12,232 nucleotides of DNA, taken from positions 1-12,232 of the forward strand of contig CALXVW010000107.1 of the NCBI GenBank assembly GCA_944392185.1. The letters run 5' to 3'. The notes beneath the pieces are model-generated. The model did not search any database. It was not told the origin of the DNA and worked only from the letters and a program-made list of their open reading frames with translations. The stretch is from an uncultured Alphaproteobacteria bacterium (GTDB lineage: Bacteria; Pseudomonadota; Alphaproteobacteria; RF32; CAG-239). Numbering within the stretch: position 1 is the first letter of the stretch; every line of letters begins with the position of its first letter. The position numbers were made by a program, and so were the translations under genes. Below, piece by piece: positions 5,707 to 12,232 of the stretch.

Positions 5707-6108
5707 ATGTTCATAAATTCCGCTTTTGCCGCAGCCGAAGGCGCTGCTGCCCAGGGTACTACTTCTACCACCGGCATGATTCTTCAACTCGTTTTGATTA
5801 TGGTGGTGTTTTATATCTTTTTAATCCGCCCCCAGCAGAAAAAAATGAGACAGCATGAACAATTGCTGCAAACAATCAAAAAAGGGGACCGCATTATCAC
5901 CGGCGGCGGTATGATTGCAAAAGTTTTGGACGCTTCGGATCCTTATGAACTCACGGTTGAAATTGCCGACGGTGTGGTTGTGAAAGTTTATCGCGCCACC
6001 GTTCGCGACCTTTTGGATGACGCCTCTCAAGCAAAGGCTCCCAAGCAGGTTTCAACCCCAAAAGCTCCTAAAAAAGTTGCCAACAGCAACAAAAAAGATA
6101 AAAAATAA
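5707..6108 (+). CDS. yajC: YajC, Sec translocon accessory subunit
   Basis: A 133-residue inner-membrane protein that associates with SecDF and the SecYEG channel. A short Ala-rich N-terminus is followed by one membrane helix (about 23-40), the family's RPQQKKMRQH junction (41-50) and a small cytoplasmic domain with IKKGDRIITGGGMIAKV. The C-terminal tail is Lys/Pro/Ala-rich and is longer than in E. coli YajC (110 residues). The ATG has an AAGGAG site 6 bases upstream. It is the first gene of a three-gene operon, with secD starting 12 bp after it. Confidence 0.96.
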   Translation: MFINSAFAAAEGAAAQGTTSTTGMILQLVLIMVVFYIFLIRPQQKKMRQHEQLLQTIKKGDRIITGGGMIAKVLDASDPYELTVEIADGVVVKVYRATVRDLLDDASQAKAPKQVSTPKAPKKVANSNKKDKK

Positions 6109-6120
6109 AGGTGTTTTGCA

Positions 6121-7665
6121 ATGTATAAGCTCTCTAAATCACGTGTAATGATTATTGCGGCCATTTGTGCTTTGGGCATCTTCTTTGCCATCCCCAATAT
6201 GGTCAGCAATAAAGAGGCTCTGCCTTCTTGGTGGCAGCCGGTTAACCTTGGACTTGACTTGCAGGGCGGTTCAAACCTGCTTTTGGAAGTCAAAATCGAC
6301 GAGGTTATCAAAGAAAGAATGTCTTCAGTTGAAGATTCTGCTCGCCAGATTTTGCGCGAAAACAGAATCCGCTACCAAAACCTTAATGTCGGCGCTGACA
6401 GCGTGAAGGTTAAAATCGATAACCTCAACGCCCGCAGTAAGGCCGCCAACTTATTTAAAGGTATTGATTCCGGCATTGAAGTAACCGAGGACCAAGACGG
6501 AACACTCACCATCAAATATTCCGATGTTGAGCTCAATAAGCTTAAAATGAGAGTGGTTGAACAATCTATTGAAATCGTCCGTCGTCGTATTGATGAACTC
6601 GGCACTAAAGAGCCGGTTATCCAAAGCCAAGGCAGTGACCGTATTGTGGTGCAGCTCCCCGGTTTGCAAAACCCTGAATATGTTAAGACTTTGCTCGGTA
6701 AAACCGCAAAAATGTCTTTCCACATGGTTGACAGCCGCTCCACCGCCGCTGATGCACGCCGCGGCAAACTCGCCGCAACCTCAAGATTGGTTCAGGGCAC
6801 TATGGGTGAGACCTATGTTATCAACCGCAAGCCGGTTGTGAGCGGCGAAAACTTGGTTGATGCACAGCCTTCTTTCCAAGATGGACAGCCGGTCGTTAGC
6901 TTCAAGTTTAACTCTTTGGGCGGCAAGAAATTCGGTGAAGCCACCAGAGACAACATTGGGGAAAGACTTGCCATTGTTCTTGATAATGAAGTTATCTCCG
7001 CCCCCACCATTCAATCTGCCATTATGGGCGGCAGCGGCGTTATCACCGGAAACTTTACGGTTAAATCCGCCAACGACCTCGCACTGCTCTTGCGCTCAGG
7101 CGCTCTGCCGGCTCCGCTTGAGGTGCTGGAAGAAAGAACCGTCGGCGCAGGCCTTGGTGCAGATTCCATTCGGGAAGGTATTGTTGCCTCTATCATCGGT
7201 TTGATTGCCGTGGTGGTCTTTATGGTGGCCGCATATGGTTTGTTTGGCGTATTCACCACCATCACCGTGTTTATGAACCTGTTCTTGATGCTCGGTGTCT
7301 TGAGTTTTATGGGAGCAACACTTACCCTGCCCGGTATTGCCGGTATTATCCTCACCATCGGTATGGCGGTTGATGCCAATGTCTTGATTTTTGAGCGCAT
7401 GCGCGAGGAAGTTAAGGCCGGACGCTCTACCCGCGATGCCGCCGATGCCGGATTTACCGAAGCTTGGGCAACAATCGTTGACTCTAACCTCACGACCTTG
7501 GTGGCCGCATTTGTCCTCTTCTATTTCGGCAGTGGTCCAGTCAGAGGTTTTGCCGTTACCTTGGCGGTTGGTATTGCTACCTCCATGTTTACCTCCGTTA
7601 CGGTTACCAGACTCATCATTACCTGGTGGCTCAACAAATATAAACCGACAAAATTGCCAATTTAA
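6121..7665 (+). CDS. secD: SecD, protein export membrane subunit
   Basis: 514 residues. SecD works with SecF, using the proton gradient to pull exported proteins out of the SecYEG channel on the periplasmic side. One N-terminal membrane helix (about 9-25) is followed by the SecD motif LGLDLQGG (43-50) and a large periplasmic domain (about 30-340) with RRRIDELG and VVQLPG. Five more membrane helices follow, with GIILTIGMAVDANVLIFERM and the conserved ADAGFTEAW and VRGFAVTLAVGI segments. The length is usual for alphaproteobacterial SecD (E. coli has 615). AAGGTG precedes the ATG. secF follows after 17 bp. Confidence 0.98.
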   Translation: MYKLSKSRVMIIAAICALGIFFAIPNMVSNKEALPSWWQPVNLGLDLQGGSNLLLEVKIDEVIKERMSSVEDSARQILRENRIRYQNLNVGADSVKVKIDNLNARSKAANLFKGIDSGIEVTEDQDGTLTIKYSDVELNKLKMRVVEQSIEIVRRRIDELGTKEPVIQSQGSDRIVVQLPGLQNPEYVKTLLGKTAKMSFHMVDSRSTAADARRGKLAATSRLVQGTMGETYVINRKPVVSGENLVDAQPSFQDGQPVVSFKFNSLGGKKFGEATRDNIGERLAIVLDNEVISAPTIQSAIMGGSGVITGNFTVKSANDLALLLRSGALPAPLEVLEERTVGAGLGADSIREGIVASIIGLIAVVVFMVAAYGLFGVFTTITVFMNLFLMLGVLSFMGATLTLPGIAGIILTIGMAVDANVLIFERMREEVKAGRSTRDAADAGFTEAWATIVDSNLTTLVAAFVLFYFGSGPVRGFAVTLAVGIATSMFTSVTVTRLIITWWLNKYKPTKLPI

Positions 7666-7682
7666 CTCAAGGATTATCTATC

Positions 7683-8621
7683 ATGATGAAGATTTTTAAA
7701 TGGGTAACCAAAGACACCACCATTAATTTTATGGGGACTCGCAAGTGGACTTATGCTTTGTCCGCTATTATGGTTTTGCTCTCTATTGCCAGCATCACTT
7801 TTAAGGGCTTTAACTATGGTATCGACTTCTCAGGCGGTATCTTGATGGAGCTTAAAAGTGAAAACAAGATCAACGTGGAAGAATTGCGCAAGCAGCTTTC
7901 TACCGTTGAGCTAGATGAAATCAACCTGCAAAGTATCGGAGAAACCGGAAATGAGGTTGTTTTGCGCGCACAAGCAAAAAACTTGGATGAAAAACAACAG
8001 ATGGCCGTTGTTAACCAAATTAAGTCCACCCTCGGCAGTGCTTATGAATATCGTAGGGTTGAACTGGTTGGTCCGCAAGTTGGCGGCGAGCTCAAAAAAG
8101 CAGGCGTCATTGCCTCTGTTATTGCCGTGTTGGCAATTTCTGCTTACATTTGGTTTAGATTTGAGTGGCAATTTGCTTTGGGGGCCATGCTCGGCCTTAT
8201 CCACGATGTGGTTGTGACGGTTGGTGTATTGTCTTTCTTTGACTTTGACTTCAGCCTGACCACGGTTGCCGCAATTTTGACTCTGGCTGGTTACTCTGTT
8301 AACGATACGGTGGTGACCTATGACAGAATCCGTGAAAACTTGCGTAAGTTCAAAAAAATGCCGCAGTTTGACCTCTTAAACAAGAGTATCAATGATATCT
8401 TCTCCAGAACGATTTTGACCGGATGCACCACCTTGTTGGCGGCTCTGGCCCTCTTAATCTGGGGCGGCGACACTTTACGTAGTTTCTCTTTCACTATCGT
8501 TTGGGGTGTGTTGGTCGGAACATATTCTTCCATCTATGTTTCCGCCGTGTTCTTAAACCTCTTCAATCTGCGTGCGGCGCAAGATGAGAAGGTTATTAGC
8601 CCCTTCGGAAACGTGGAATAA
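7683..8621 (+). CDS. secF: SecF, protein export membrane subunit
   Basis: 312 residues, the partner of SecD in the export motor. It has a first membrane helix (about 23-41), the SecF motif YGIDFSGG (45-52), a short periplasmic domain, and five further helices with LAGYSVNDTVVTYDRIREN and SRTILTGCTTLLAALALLIWGG, both typical of the family. AAGGA lies 9 bases before the first of two adjacent ATGs; I used the first. It is the last gene of the operon, closed by a strong terminator about 20 bases after the stop. Confidence 0.98.
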   Translation: MMKIFKWVTKDTTINFMGTRKWTYALSAIMVLLSIASITFKGFNYGIDFSGGILMELKSENKINVEELRKQLSTVELDEINLQSIGETGNEVVLRAQAKNLDEKQQMAVVNQIKSTLGSAYEYRRVELVGPQVGGELKKAGVIASVIAVLAISAYIWFRFEWQFALGAMLGLIHDVVVTVGVLSFFDFDFSLTTVAAILTLAGYSVNDTVVTYDRIRENLRKFKKMPQFDLLNKSINDIFSRTILTGCTTLLAALALLIWGGDTLRSFSFTIVWGVLVGTYSSIYVSAVFLNLFNLRAAQDEKVISPFGNVE

Positions 8622-8637
8622 ACTTTCCGCATTACGT

Positions 8638-8673
8638 AAAAATCCTCGGATATTTTTTCCGAGGATTTTTTTT
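8638..8673 (+). terminator. Terminator of yajC-secD-secF
   Basis: The arms 8638-8649 and 8659-8670 are perfect inverted repeats (core CCTCGG/CCGAGG), with a 9-base loop and a run of eight T at the end. The A-run on the other side could let it work both ways. Confidence 0.9.
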
Positions 8674-8675
8674 AA

Positions 8676-8703
8676 TTGCTTATTTATCTTTTTGGATTAT
8701 CCT
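8676..8703 (+). promoter_or_regulatory. Possible promoter of the flavin-reductase-like gene
   Basis: TTGCTT (8676-8681), 16-bp spacer and TATCCT (8698-8703), just after the secF terminator. The match is mediocre, but the gene needs its own promoter because the terminator separates it from secF. Confidence 0.25.
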
Positions 8704-8740
8704 GACAGATATTAAAACTTAAGAGAAAGAAGATTTTATT

Positions 8741-9466
8741 ATGACTAAGATATCTTGGAAACCCGGAACAATGCTTTTTCCGCTACCACCTGTTATGGTT
8801 ACCTGCGGAACTATGGAAAAGCCCAATGTCTTGACAGTTGCCTGGACCGGCATCATTAACTCGGAACCGCCGCTCACCTATATATCTGTCAGGCCAAGCA
8901 GGTATTCTCATGATATCATCAAAAATGCCGGGGAATTTGTCATCAACATCTCAACCTTAGAACTGGCAAAAGCCTGCGATTACTGTGGTGTGCGCTCCGG
9001 CAAAAATACCGATAAATTTAAGGACATGGAGCTTGAAATTGAACCCTGCTCACAAGTTAAAGCGCCAATGCTTAAAAAAGCTCCGGTCTGCCTTGAGTGC
9101 AAAATTATTGAGACCAAAACTTTTGGCACGCACGATATGTTTATGGCTGAAATTGTCAATGTTAATATTGATGACAAATACTTGGAACCTGACAACCGTT
9201 TGGCACTTGAAAAAGCTGGACTCCTCGTTTTTGCTCATGGGCGTTATTATACCATGGGACGTGATCTTGGCGGTTTTGGTTTCTCGGTTGACAAGACTAA
9301 GGAAAACAAGACCAAACCCCGCAAATCAAAGTTCATGGAGCTCTTGAAAATTGAGCAACAAGTTAAAGACGGGACGCAAAGAATTAAAGACGCGGCTCAT
9401 AAACGCTCGCGTAGAAATTCATATTGGCGAAAAAAGCATAAAGCTAAACCGGTTGATAAAGTATAG
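8741..9466 (+). CDS. Flavin reductase-like (flavoredoxin-type) FMN-binding protein
   Basis: 241 residues. The N-terminal 183 or so match the flavin-reductase-like, FMN-binding split-barrel family (flavoredoxin type): a PLPPVMVTCG start, then NVLTVAWTGIINSEPP, YISVRPSRYSHDIIK, EFVINIST and GRYYTMGRD. Such proteins bind FMN and carry electrons or reduce flavin; the partner here is unknown. Residues 184-241 form a Lys/Arg-rich tail with about one third basic residues, not part of the usual domain (roughly 190 residues). The Cys pairs CDYCG (79-83) and CLEC (117-120) are visible, but I cannot assign a role. The gene stands alone between two terminators, convergent with the outer-membrane genes. 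Confidence 0.85.
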   Translation: MTKISWKPGTMLFPLPPVMVTCGTMEKPNVLTVAWTGIINSEPPLTYISVRPSRYSHDIIKNAGEFVINISTLELAKACDYCGVRSGKNTDKFKDMELEIEPCSQVKAPMLKKAPVCLECKIIETKTFGTHDMFMAEIVNVNIDDKYLEPDNRLALEKAGLLVFAHGRYYTMGRDLGGFGFSVDKTKENKTKPRKSKFMELLKIEQQVKDGTQRIKDAAHKRSRRNSYWRKKHKAKPVDKV

Positions 9467-9468
9467 TA

Positions 9469-9496
9469 AAAAAACCGCTCCTTGGGGCGGTTTTTT
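9469..9496 (+). terminator. Terminator, possibly bidirectional, between convergent genes
   Basis: A CCGCTCC/GGGGCGG stem flanked by A-run and T-run. One G-U pair forms on the plus strand and would be an A-C mismatch on the minus strand, so it mainly serves the flavin-reductase-like gene, but it may also end the outer-membrane operon. Confidence 0.85.
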
Positions 9497-9501
9497 ATTG
9501 T

Positions 9502-10260
9502 CTAGAAATTATATCTTAAACCAAGTGATATCTCTGAAACATCATCAAAGTAATCACCACCTATTGAGGTGTAGCGATACATTGCTCTAAAGGCTAAACG
9601 CTGAGACAACCAAATTTGCGCACCACCGCCATAGCGAAATGCCAATTTACTGTCATCCATCTTTAAGCTGTTGGCGCGATATTTGTTCATACTGGTGTTT
9701 TTATAAGCATTGAAATCTACTTTCGCATCAAAATCATACTGTGCGACACCAACTGTGGCCAAAAGCTCAAAACTTGAGGCTAGAGGAATATACCCTATGG
9801 CATCTAAGCCGTATGCTTTGTATTTTACCTCATATTCTGCTTGCGCAAAACGTGAATCCCCCGAATAGGACTCTTGATATTTGACCTGGTTATCAGACAA
9901 AGACTGCTGATAAAACGCCTCAAACCCCAAATATCTCCACGGACGAAAACCAAAGTTGAAGTTCAAAGAATCTATGCCGTCTTCAAATTTATCCGTATTG
10001 CCGGTGTAGCTCTCGCCGCCCACCAACGGATTGTCCAAAGTGAAACTTTGATTATCCATGGAAGTAGAACCTAACACATAGTCAAAACCAATGCTAAACC
10101 TCTTAAACGCGGATGATGACGAGCGTCTTTGCGGCTGAGCACCATAGCTATAATAGTTGTTTGGAACATTTGACGGATAATTTGAATTGTAGCTCTGTGC
10201 AGAAGCCGAGTAAGTGGCTAATGAAGCTAATGCAGCCGATATTAAAAATATTTTTTTCAT
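9502..10260 (-). CDS. Outer-membrane beta-barrel protein (second of a tandem pair)
   Basis: 252 residues. A signal peptide (1-21, ending SASA before Gln22) is followed by an Asn/Tyr/Ser-rich linker (22-52) and a barrel with alternating, aromatic-rich strands ending in GLRYNF. A terminal Phe is the usual signal for BAM-assisted insertion into the outer membrane. About eight strands are plausible, as in OmpA-type barrels, but I cannot name a family or ligand. It shares several stretches with its upstream neighbour: EAFYQQS, KAYGLD-IGY, AQY-FD and RAMYRY--IGGD. AAGGA stands 8 bases before the ATG. The gap to the neighbour is only 21 bp, so they form one operon that likely arose by duplication. 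No linking terminator is visible between them. Confidence 0.85.
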   Translation of the reverse strand: MKKIFLISAALASLATYSASAQSYNSNYPSNVPNNYYSYGAQPQRRSSSSAFKRFSIGFDYVLGSTSMDNQSFTLDNPLVGGESYTGNTDKFEDGIDSLNFNFGFRPWRYLGFEAFYQQSLSDNQVKYQESYSGDSRFAQAEYEVKYKAYGLDAIGYIPLASSFELLATVGVAQYDFDAKVDFNAYKNTSMNKYRANSLKMDDSKLAFRYGGGAQIWLSQRLAFRAMYRYTSIGGDYFDDVSEISLGLRYNF

Positions 10261-10281
10261 CTTTTTAATCCTTATCCATAA

Positions 10282-11169
10282 CTAAAACAGAAACCGCAGA
10301 CCCATTGAAAACTCATTCATGTTATCAATAACATCTCCACCGATCTCAATATAACGATACATGGCTCTTAAGGCGACACCGTCTGCTATATTTACCTGAG
10401 CACCTATGCCGGCTCGCCAACCGACCTTATCTTCATCAAAATCTCTGGAAACAACATCTACCAGCTGTGTCCCGTCAATATTGTAACTCGCAAATGTAGC
10501 CTGATTATCAAATTTGTATTGAGCTATGCCGAATGACGCCACCACATCAAAGTATTCGGAGAAAGGAACATAACCTATAAGATCTAAACCATAGGCCTTA
10601 AAGCTGGTAGTATACTCATTCATTAAATGATAATTGATGTTATTTAGTGTGGTGTTATCAATTTGGCTTACGGTATTATCATCATAACTTTGTTGATAAA
10701 ATGCCTCTAGCCCAAAGTATTTACTGATACGGGCTCCGGCAATAAAGGAAATACTGTCTTGATCATCAATCACATCACCAGGTTTAACATTAATTACCGA
10801 ATTGGCAAAAATCGTATCATCGAATGTCAGATTATCACTTCCGGCTGATGTTTTGCCAATGTTATAGTCGAAGCCCAGATAATATTTAAAATAGTTTAGA
10901 CGACGCAGTTGATTGGCTGCCGATTGCTTAATCTCTCGCATATCTTGGTCAAAGCCCTTCTTATAACCGCTGAATTGGCTGTCACACGGGCACATAACCG
11001 TCTTGCCCATAACGACAGAACCGTTTGCATCAAAAGGTTCTTCCGGATTGCAGGGGCACCATTCAATATTATACAAATCGCCATAAGCGATTTCGCCGTC
11101 TGCAGCCATTGCCGGGCAGGCAAAAACAGCCAGACCTAAAGCGGCCAAAACAAAACCAATATTTTTCAT
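10282..11169 (-). CDS. Outer-membrane beta-barrel protein with two CPC motifs (first of a tandem pair)
   Basis: 295 residues. A signal peptide (1-22, PAMA before Ala23) leads to an 80-residue N-terminal region before the barrel, with the paired motifs WCPC (37-40) and MCPC (59-62), absent from the paralogue. A short basic/helical segment (about 70-92) follows, then a barrel ending in MGLRFLF with C-terminal Phe. The four Cys could form disulfides or bind metal in the periplasm (inference). The barrel is paralogous to the next gene (EAFYQQS, KAYGLDLIGY, RAMYRY-EIGGD). The ATG follows AAGGAT. A Cys at 18 lies inside the signal, but the residues around it are a poor lipobox, so I treat it as a soluble-signal outer-membrane protein. 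Confidence 0.85.
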   Translation of the reverse strand: MKNIGFVLAALGLAVFACPAMAADGEIAYGDLYNIEWCPCNPEEPFDANGSVVMGKTVMCPCDSQFSGYKKGFDQDMREIKQSAANQLRRLNYFKYYLGFDYNIGKTSAGSDNLTFDDTIFANSVINVKPGDVIDDQDSISFIAGARISKYFGLEAFYQQSYDDNTVSQIDNTTLNNINYHLMNEYTTSFKAYGLDLIGYVPFSEYFDVVASFGIAQYKFDNQATFASYNIDGTQLVDVVSRDFDEDKVGWRAGIGAQVNIADGVALRAMYRYIEIGGDVIDNMNEFSMGLRFLF

Positions 11170-11203
11170 TAGCTCTTATCCTTTTTGAAAAAATCCTGAT
11201 TTT

Positions 11204-11232
11204 ACAATAAAAGAATGTCTTTCTTTGTGCAA
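11204..11232 (-). promoter_or_regulatory. Promoter of the outer-membrane protein operon
   Basis: Minus strand: TTGCAC (11232-11227), 17-bp spacer, TATTGT (11209-11204), about 34 bases before the ATG at 11169. Confidence 0.5.
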
Positions 11233-11247
11233 CAGCGCGTCTTTCTT
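11217..11247. repeat. Direct repeats around the outer-membrane operon promoter
   Basis: GTCTTTCTT occurs at 11217-11225 and 11239-11247, 22 bp apart (two helical turns). One copy is within the promoter spacer and the other just upstream of the -35. This placement suits a regulator binding site, but no regulator is known. Confidence 0.45.
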
Positions 11248-11265
11248 ATGCACATTTTTTTCCAA

Positions 11266-11319
11266 TTGTTAAAAATTTGTTAATTTGACAAAACGTGACA
11301 AATTGTTAATTGATTGTTA
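11266..11319. repeat. Four TTGTTA repeats and an inverted repeat in the divergent intergenic region
   Basis: TTGTTA starts at 11266, 11277, 11303 and 11314, that is two pairs each spaced 11 bp. Between the pairs lies AATTTG (11282-11287) with CAAATT (11299-11304), and TGACAAA twice 10 bp apart (11286, 11296). The last copy abuts the -35 of the plus-strand promoter. The AT-rich base composition makes chance copies possible. Confidence 0.4.
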
Positions 11320-11338
11320 GGAATAAATAGGATATAAT
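11310..11338 (+). promoter_or_regulatory. Promoter of the coiled-coil protein gene
   Basis: TTGATT (11310-11315), 17-bp spacer and a perfect -10 TATAAT (11333-11338). Transcription would start near 11345, about 32 bases before the ATG, with GGAGG (11367-11371) as ribosome binding site. Confidence 0.65.
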
Positions 11339-11376
11339 TGTAGTAAATTATGTATTTATCCGTGATGGAGGTCGTT

Positions 11377-12232
11377 ATGGCGGACTTAGATTCTAGACTT
11401 GCTGTTGTTACTCAGTATTATCAGGATTTTTTAAAACAATTACAATTAGATGCCAATGCGCTAACTCCAGAGGATTATATGGGAAATACGGAGGAGCCCC
11501 AGAAAAAAAACGAAGACCATGAAAAGAGAATAAAAGAATTAAAAGAAAAGGTCAAAAAACTAACAAATCAAAAAAAGGATCTTGAAGATAAAAGATCTAA
11601 GTATCTAGAAACTCTTAAAACGCTCAAAAAGCTTGACAATGACTATACTCAAGCAAAAAAAGATAACCTACCTGAAGAAACTTTGAATAAACTCTGGGCC
11701 GAAAGGCAAAAAGCTCAAGATAATAACGAGACGGCCATAAACGCTTTTAATCTTGCCGACGAAGATTATGAAAAGAATATTCAGGCATCTTATGAGGACT
11801 GTAAACAAAGACTTATTGACCAAAATGAAAAAGCTGTCCGAGATTTTGAAAACTCCGGCTCCGTTACCCGAATAGAAACTCTCAATCATCTTGCTAAAAA
11901 ATTTGTAGCCGATGGGTTTCGCGACTTCTCCCTAAACGATACCATTATCTTTTTTGATCAATTTGCAAAAGGGAATCTCGTCATTGAATTATCTTCACAA
12001 AATCTTCAAAAGATGATTGAAAAACTTGCCTCACTACCTCAGACAGATGATCGGGCAAAAATTAGCCATGGTAAATTTAACCCTATGGTTCGCCTTAATC
12101 GTTGGCGTCGCCGCTTTTCCTTAAATAATGCTGCCAGAGATTTGCAACGACTTCAAAATCAACATCAACAAAAACTTGCTCAAGTCGAATATATTTTTAA
12201 TGGCGATAAAGATGCTTATGACTTTGCTTCTA
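11377..12232 (+). CDS. Coiled-coil protein of unknown function (partial, runs off right edge)
   Basis: The frame is open from the ATG at 11377 to the window end, 285 codons without a stop. The start is well supported by GGAGG five bases upstream and a good promoter. I do not recognise the family. There is no signal peptide or membrane segment, so it is probably cytoplasmic. Residues about 40-165 are rich in Lys, Glu, Gln and Asp with heptad-like spacing (for example KRIKELKEKVKKLTNQKKD), indicating a long coiled coil. A more compact part follows (about 165-240, with LNHLAKKFVADGFRDFSL), then a basic stretch RLNRWRRRFSL (240-250) and another helical, Gln-rich region. Codon use is more AT-rich than in the sec genes. 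It may be a structural, secreted-effector-like or phage-related protein; none of these can be decided here. Confidence 0.75.
   Translation, partial: MADLDSRLAVVTQYYQDFLKQLQLDANALTPEDYMGNTEEPQKKNEDHEKRIKELKEKVKKLTNQKKDLEDKRSKYLETLKTLKKLDNDYTQAKKDNLPEETLNKLWAERQKAQDNNETAINAFNLADEDYEKNIQASYEDCKQRLIDQNEKAVRDFENSGSVTRIETLNHLAKKFVADGFRDFSLNDTIIFFDQFAKGNLVIELSSQNLQKMIEKLASLPQTDDRAKISHGKFNPMVRLNRWRRRFSLNNAARDLQRLQNQHQQKLAQVEYIFNGDKDAYDFAS

Noticed and set aside
5596..5787. 63-residue minus-strand reading frame over the yajC start
   Set aside because: It overlaps yajC and its promoter, has no domain and resembles a shadow of yajC.
11668..11889. 73-residue minus-strand reading frame
   Set aside because: It is antisense to the well-supported coiled-coil gene, with no ribosome binding site considered convincing.
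1..12232. CRISPR array, prophage, tRNA or rRNA genes
   Set aside because: I saw no regularly spaced repeats, phage gene cluster, tRNA cloverleaf or rRNA sequence in the window.

Overview
This window looks like chromosomal DNA from an alphaproteobacterium of moderate-to-low GC content. The best clue is a LysM/LytM lipoprotein gene lying upstream of yajC-secD-secF, a neighbourhood I recall from alphaproteobacteria. The suf gene set and the Gram-negative outer-membrane proteins agree with this. Lineage assignment is inference, and I cannot name a genus.

Layout. (1) 1-2314, minus strand: a suf iron-sulfur assembly operon that opens with sufB, continues with a small MazG-like gene coupled to the sufB stop (TAATG), then sufC, which runs off the left edge. 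(2) 2440-3474, plus: a membrane-anchored PAS protein with a degenerate, probably inactive GGDEF domain. (3) 3537-4460, plus: an NlpD-type lipoprotein with two LysM domains and a LytM domain lacking metal ligands. (4) 4473-4691, minus: a small XRE/HTH-like gene. (5) about 4723-5400: an IS200-type insertion sequence with one Y1 transposase gene (minus). It has similar hairpins at both ends and a long hairpin that buries the transposase ribosome binding site. (6) about 5400-5560, minus: an apparently undescribed structured RNA with its own promoter and terminator, divergent from yajC. (7) 5707-8621, plus: yajC-secD-secF with a promoter and a strong terminator. (8) 8741-9466, plus: a flavin-reductase-like protein, then a terminator shared with the convergent genes. 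(9) 9502-11169, minus: a tandem pair of paralogous outer-membrane beta-barrel proteins. (10) 11377 to the right edge, plus: a coiled-coil protein of unknown function, still open at the window end.

The most unusual part is 4473-5620. A promoter (TTGATA, 17 bp, TAGTAT) drives an RNA made of a 5' hairpin, a 10-bp long-range closing helix and a terminator hairpin, stacked with no unpaired base between them. G-U wobbles in two stems would be A-C mismatches on the other strand, so the minus strand is the transcript. The IS seems to have inserted into the T-tract of this terminator. If the IS is removed, the HTH gene would start about 30 nt after the terminator. The RNA may therefore once have been a regulatory leader (attenuator) for that gene, now separated from it, or it may be an independent small RNA. 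The IS also carries signs of antisense control of its transposase.

The other genes are mostly housekeeping: Fe-S assembly, cell-wall hydrolase control, protein export and the outer membrane.
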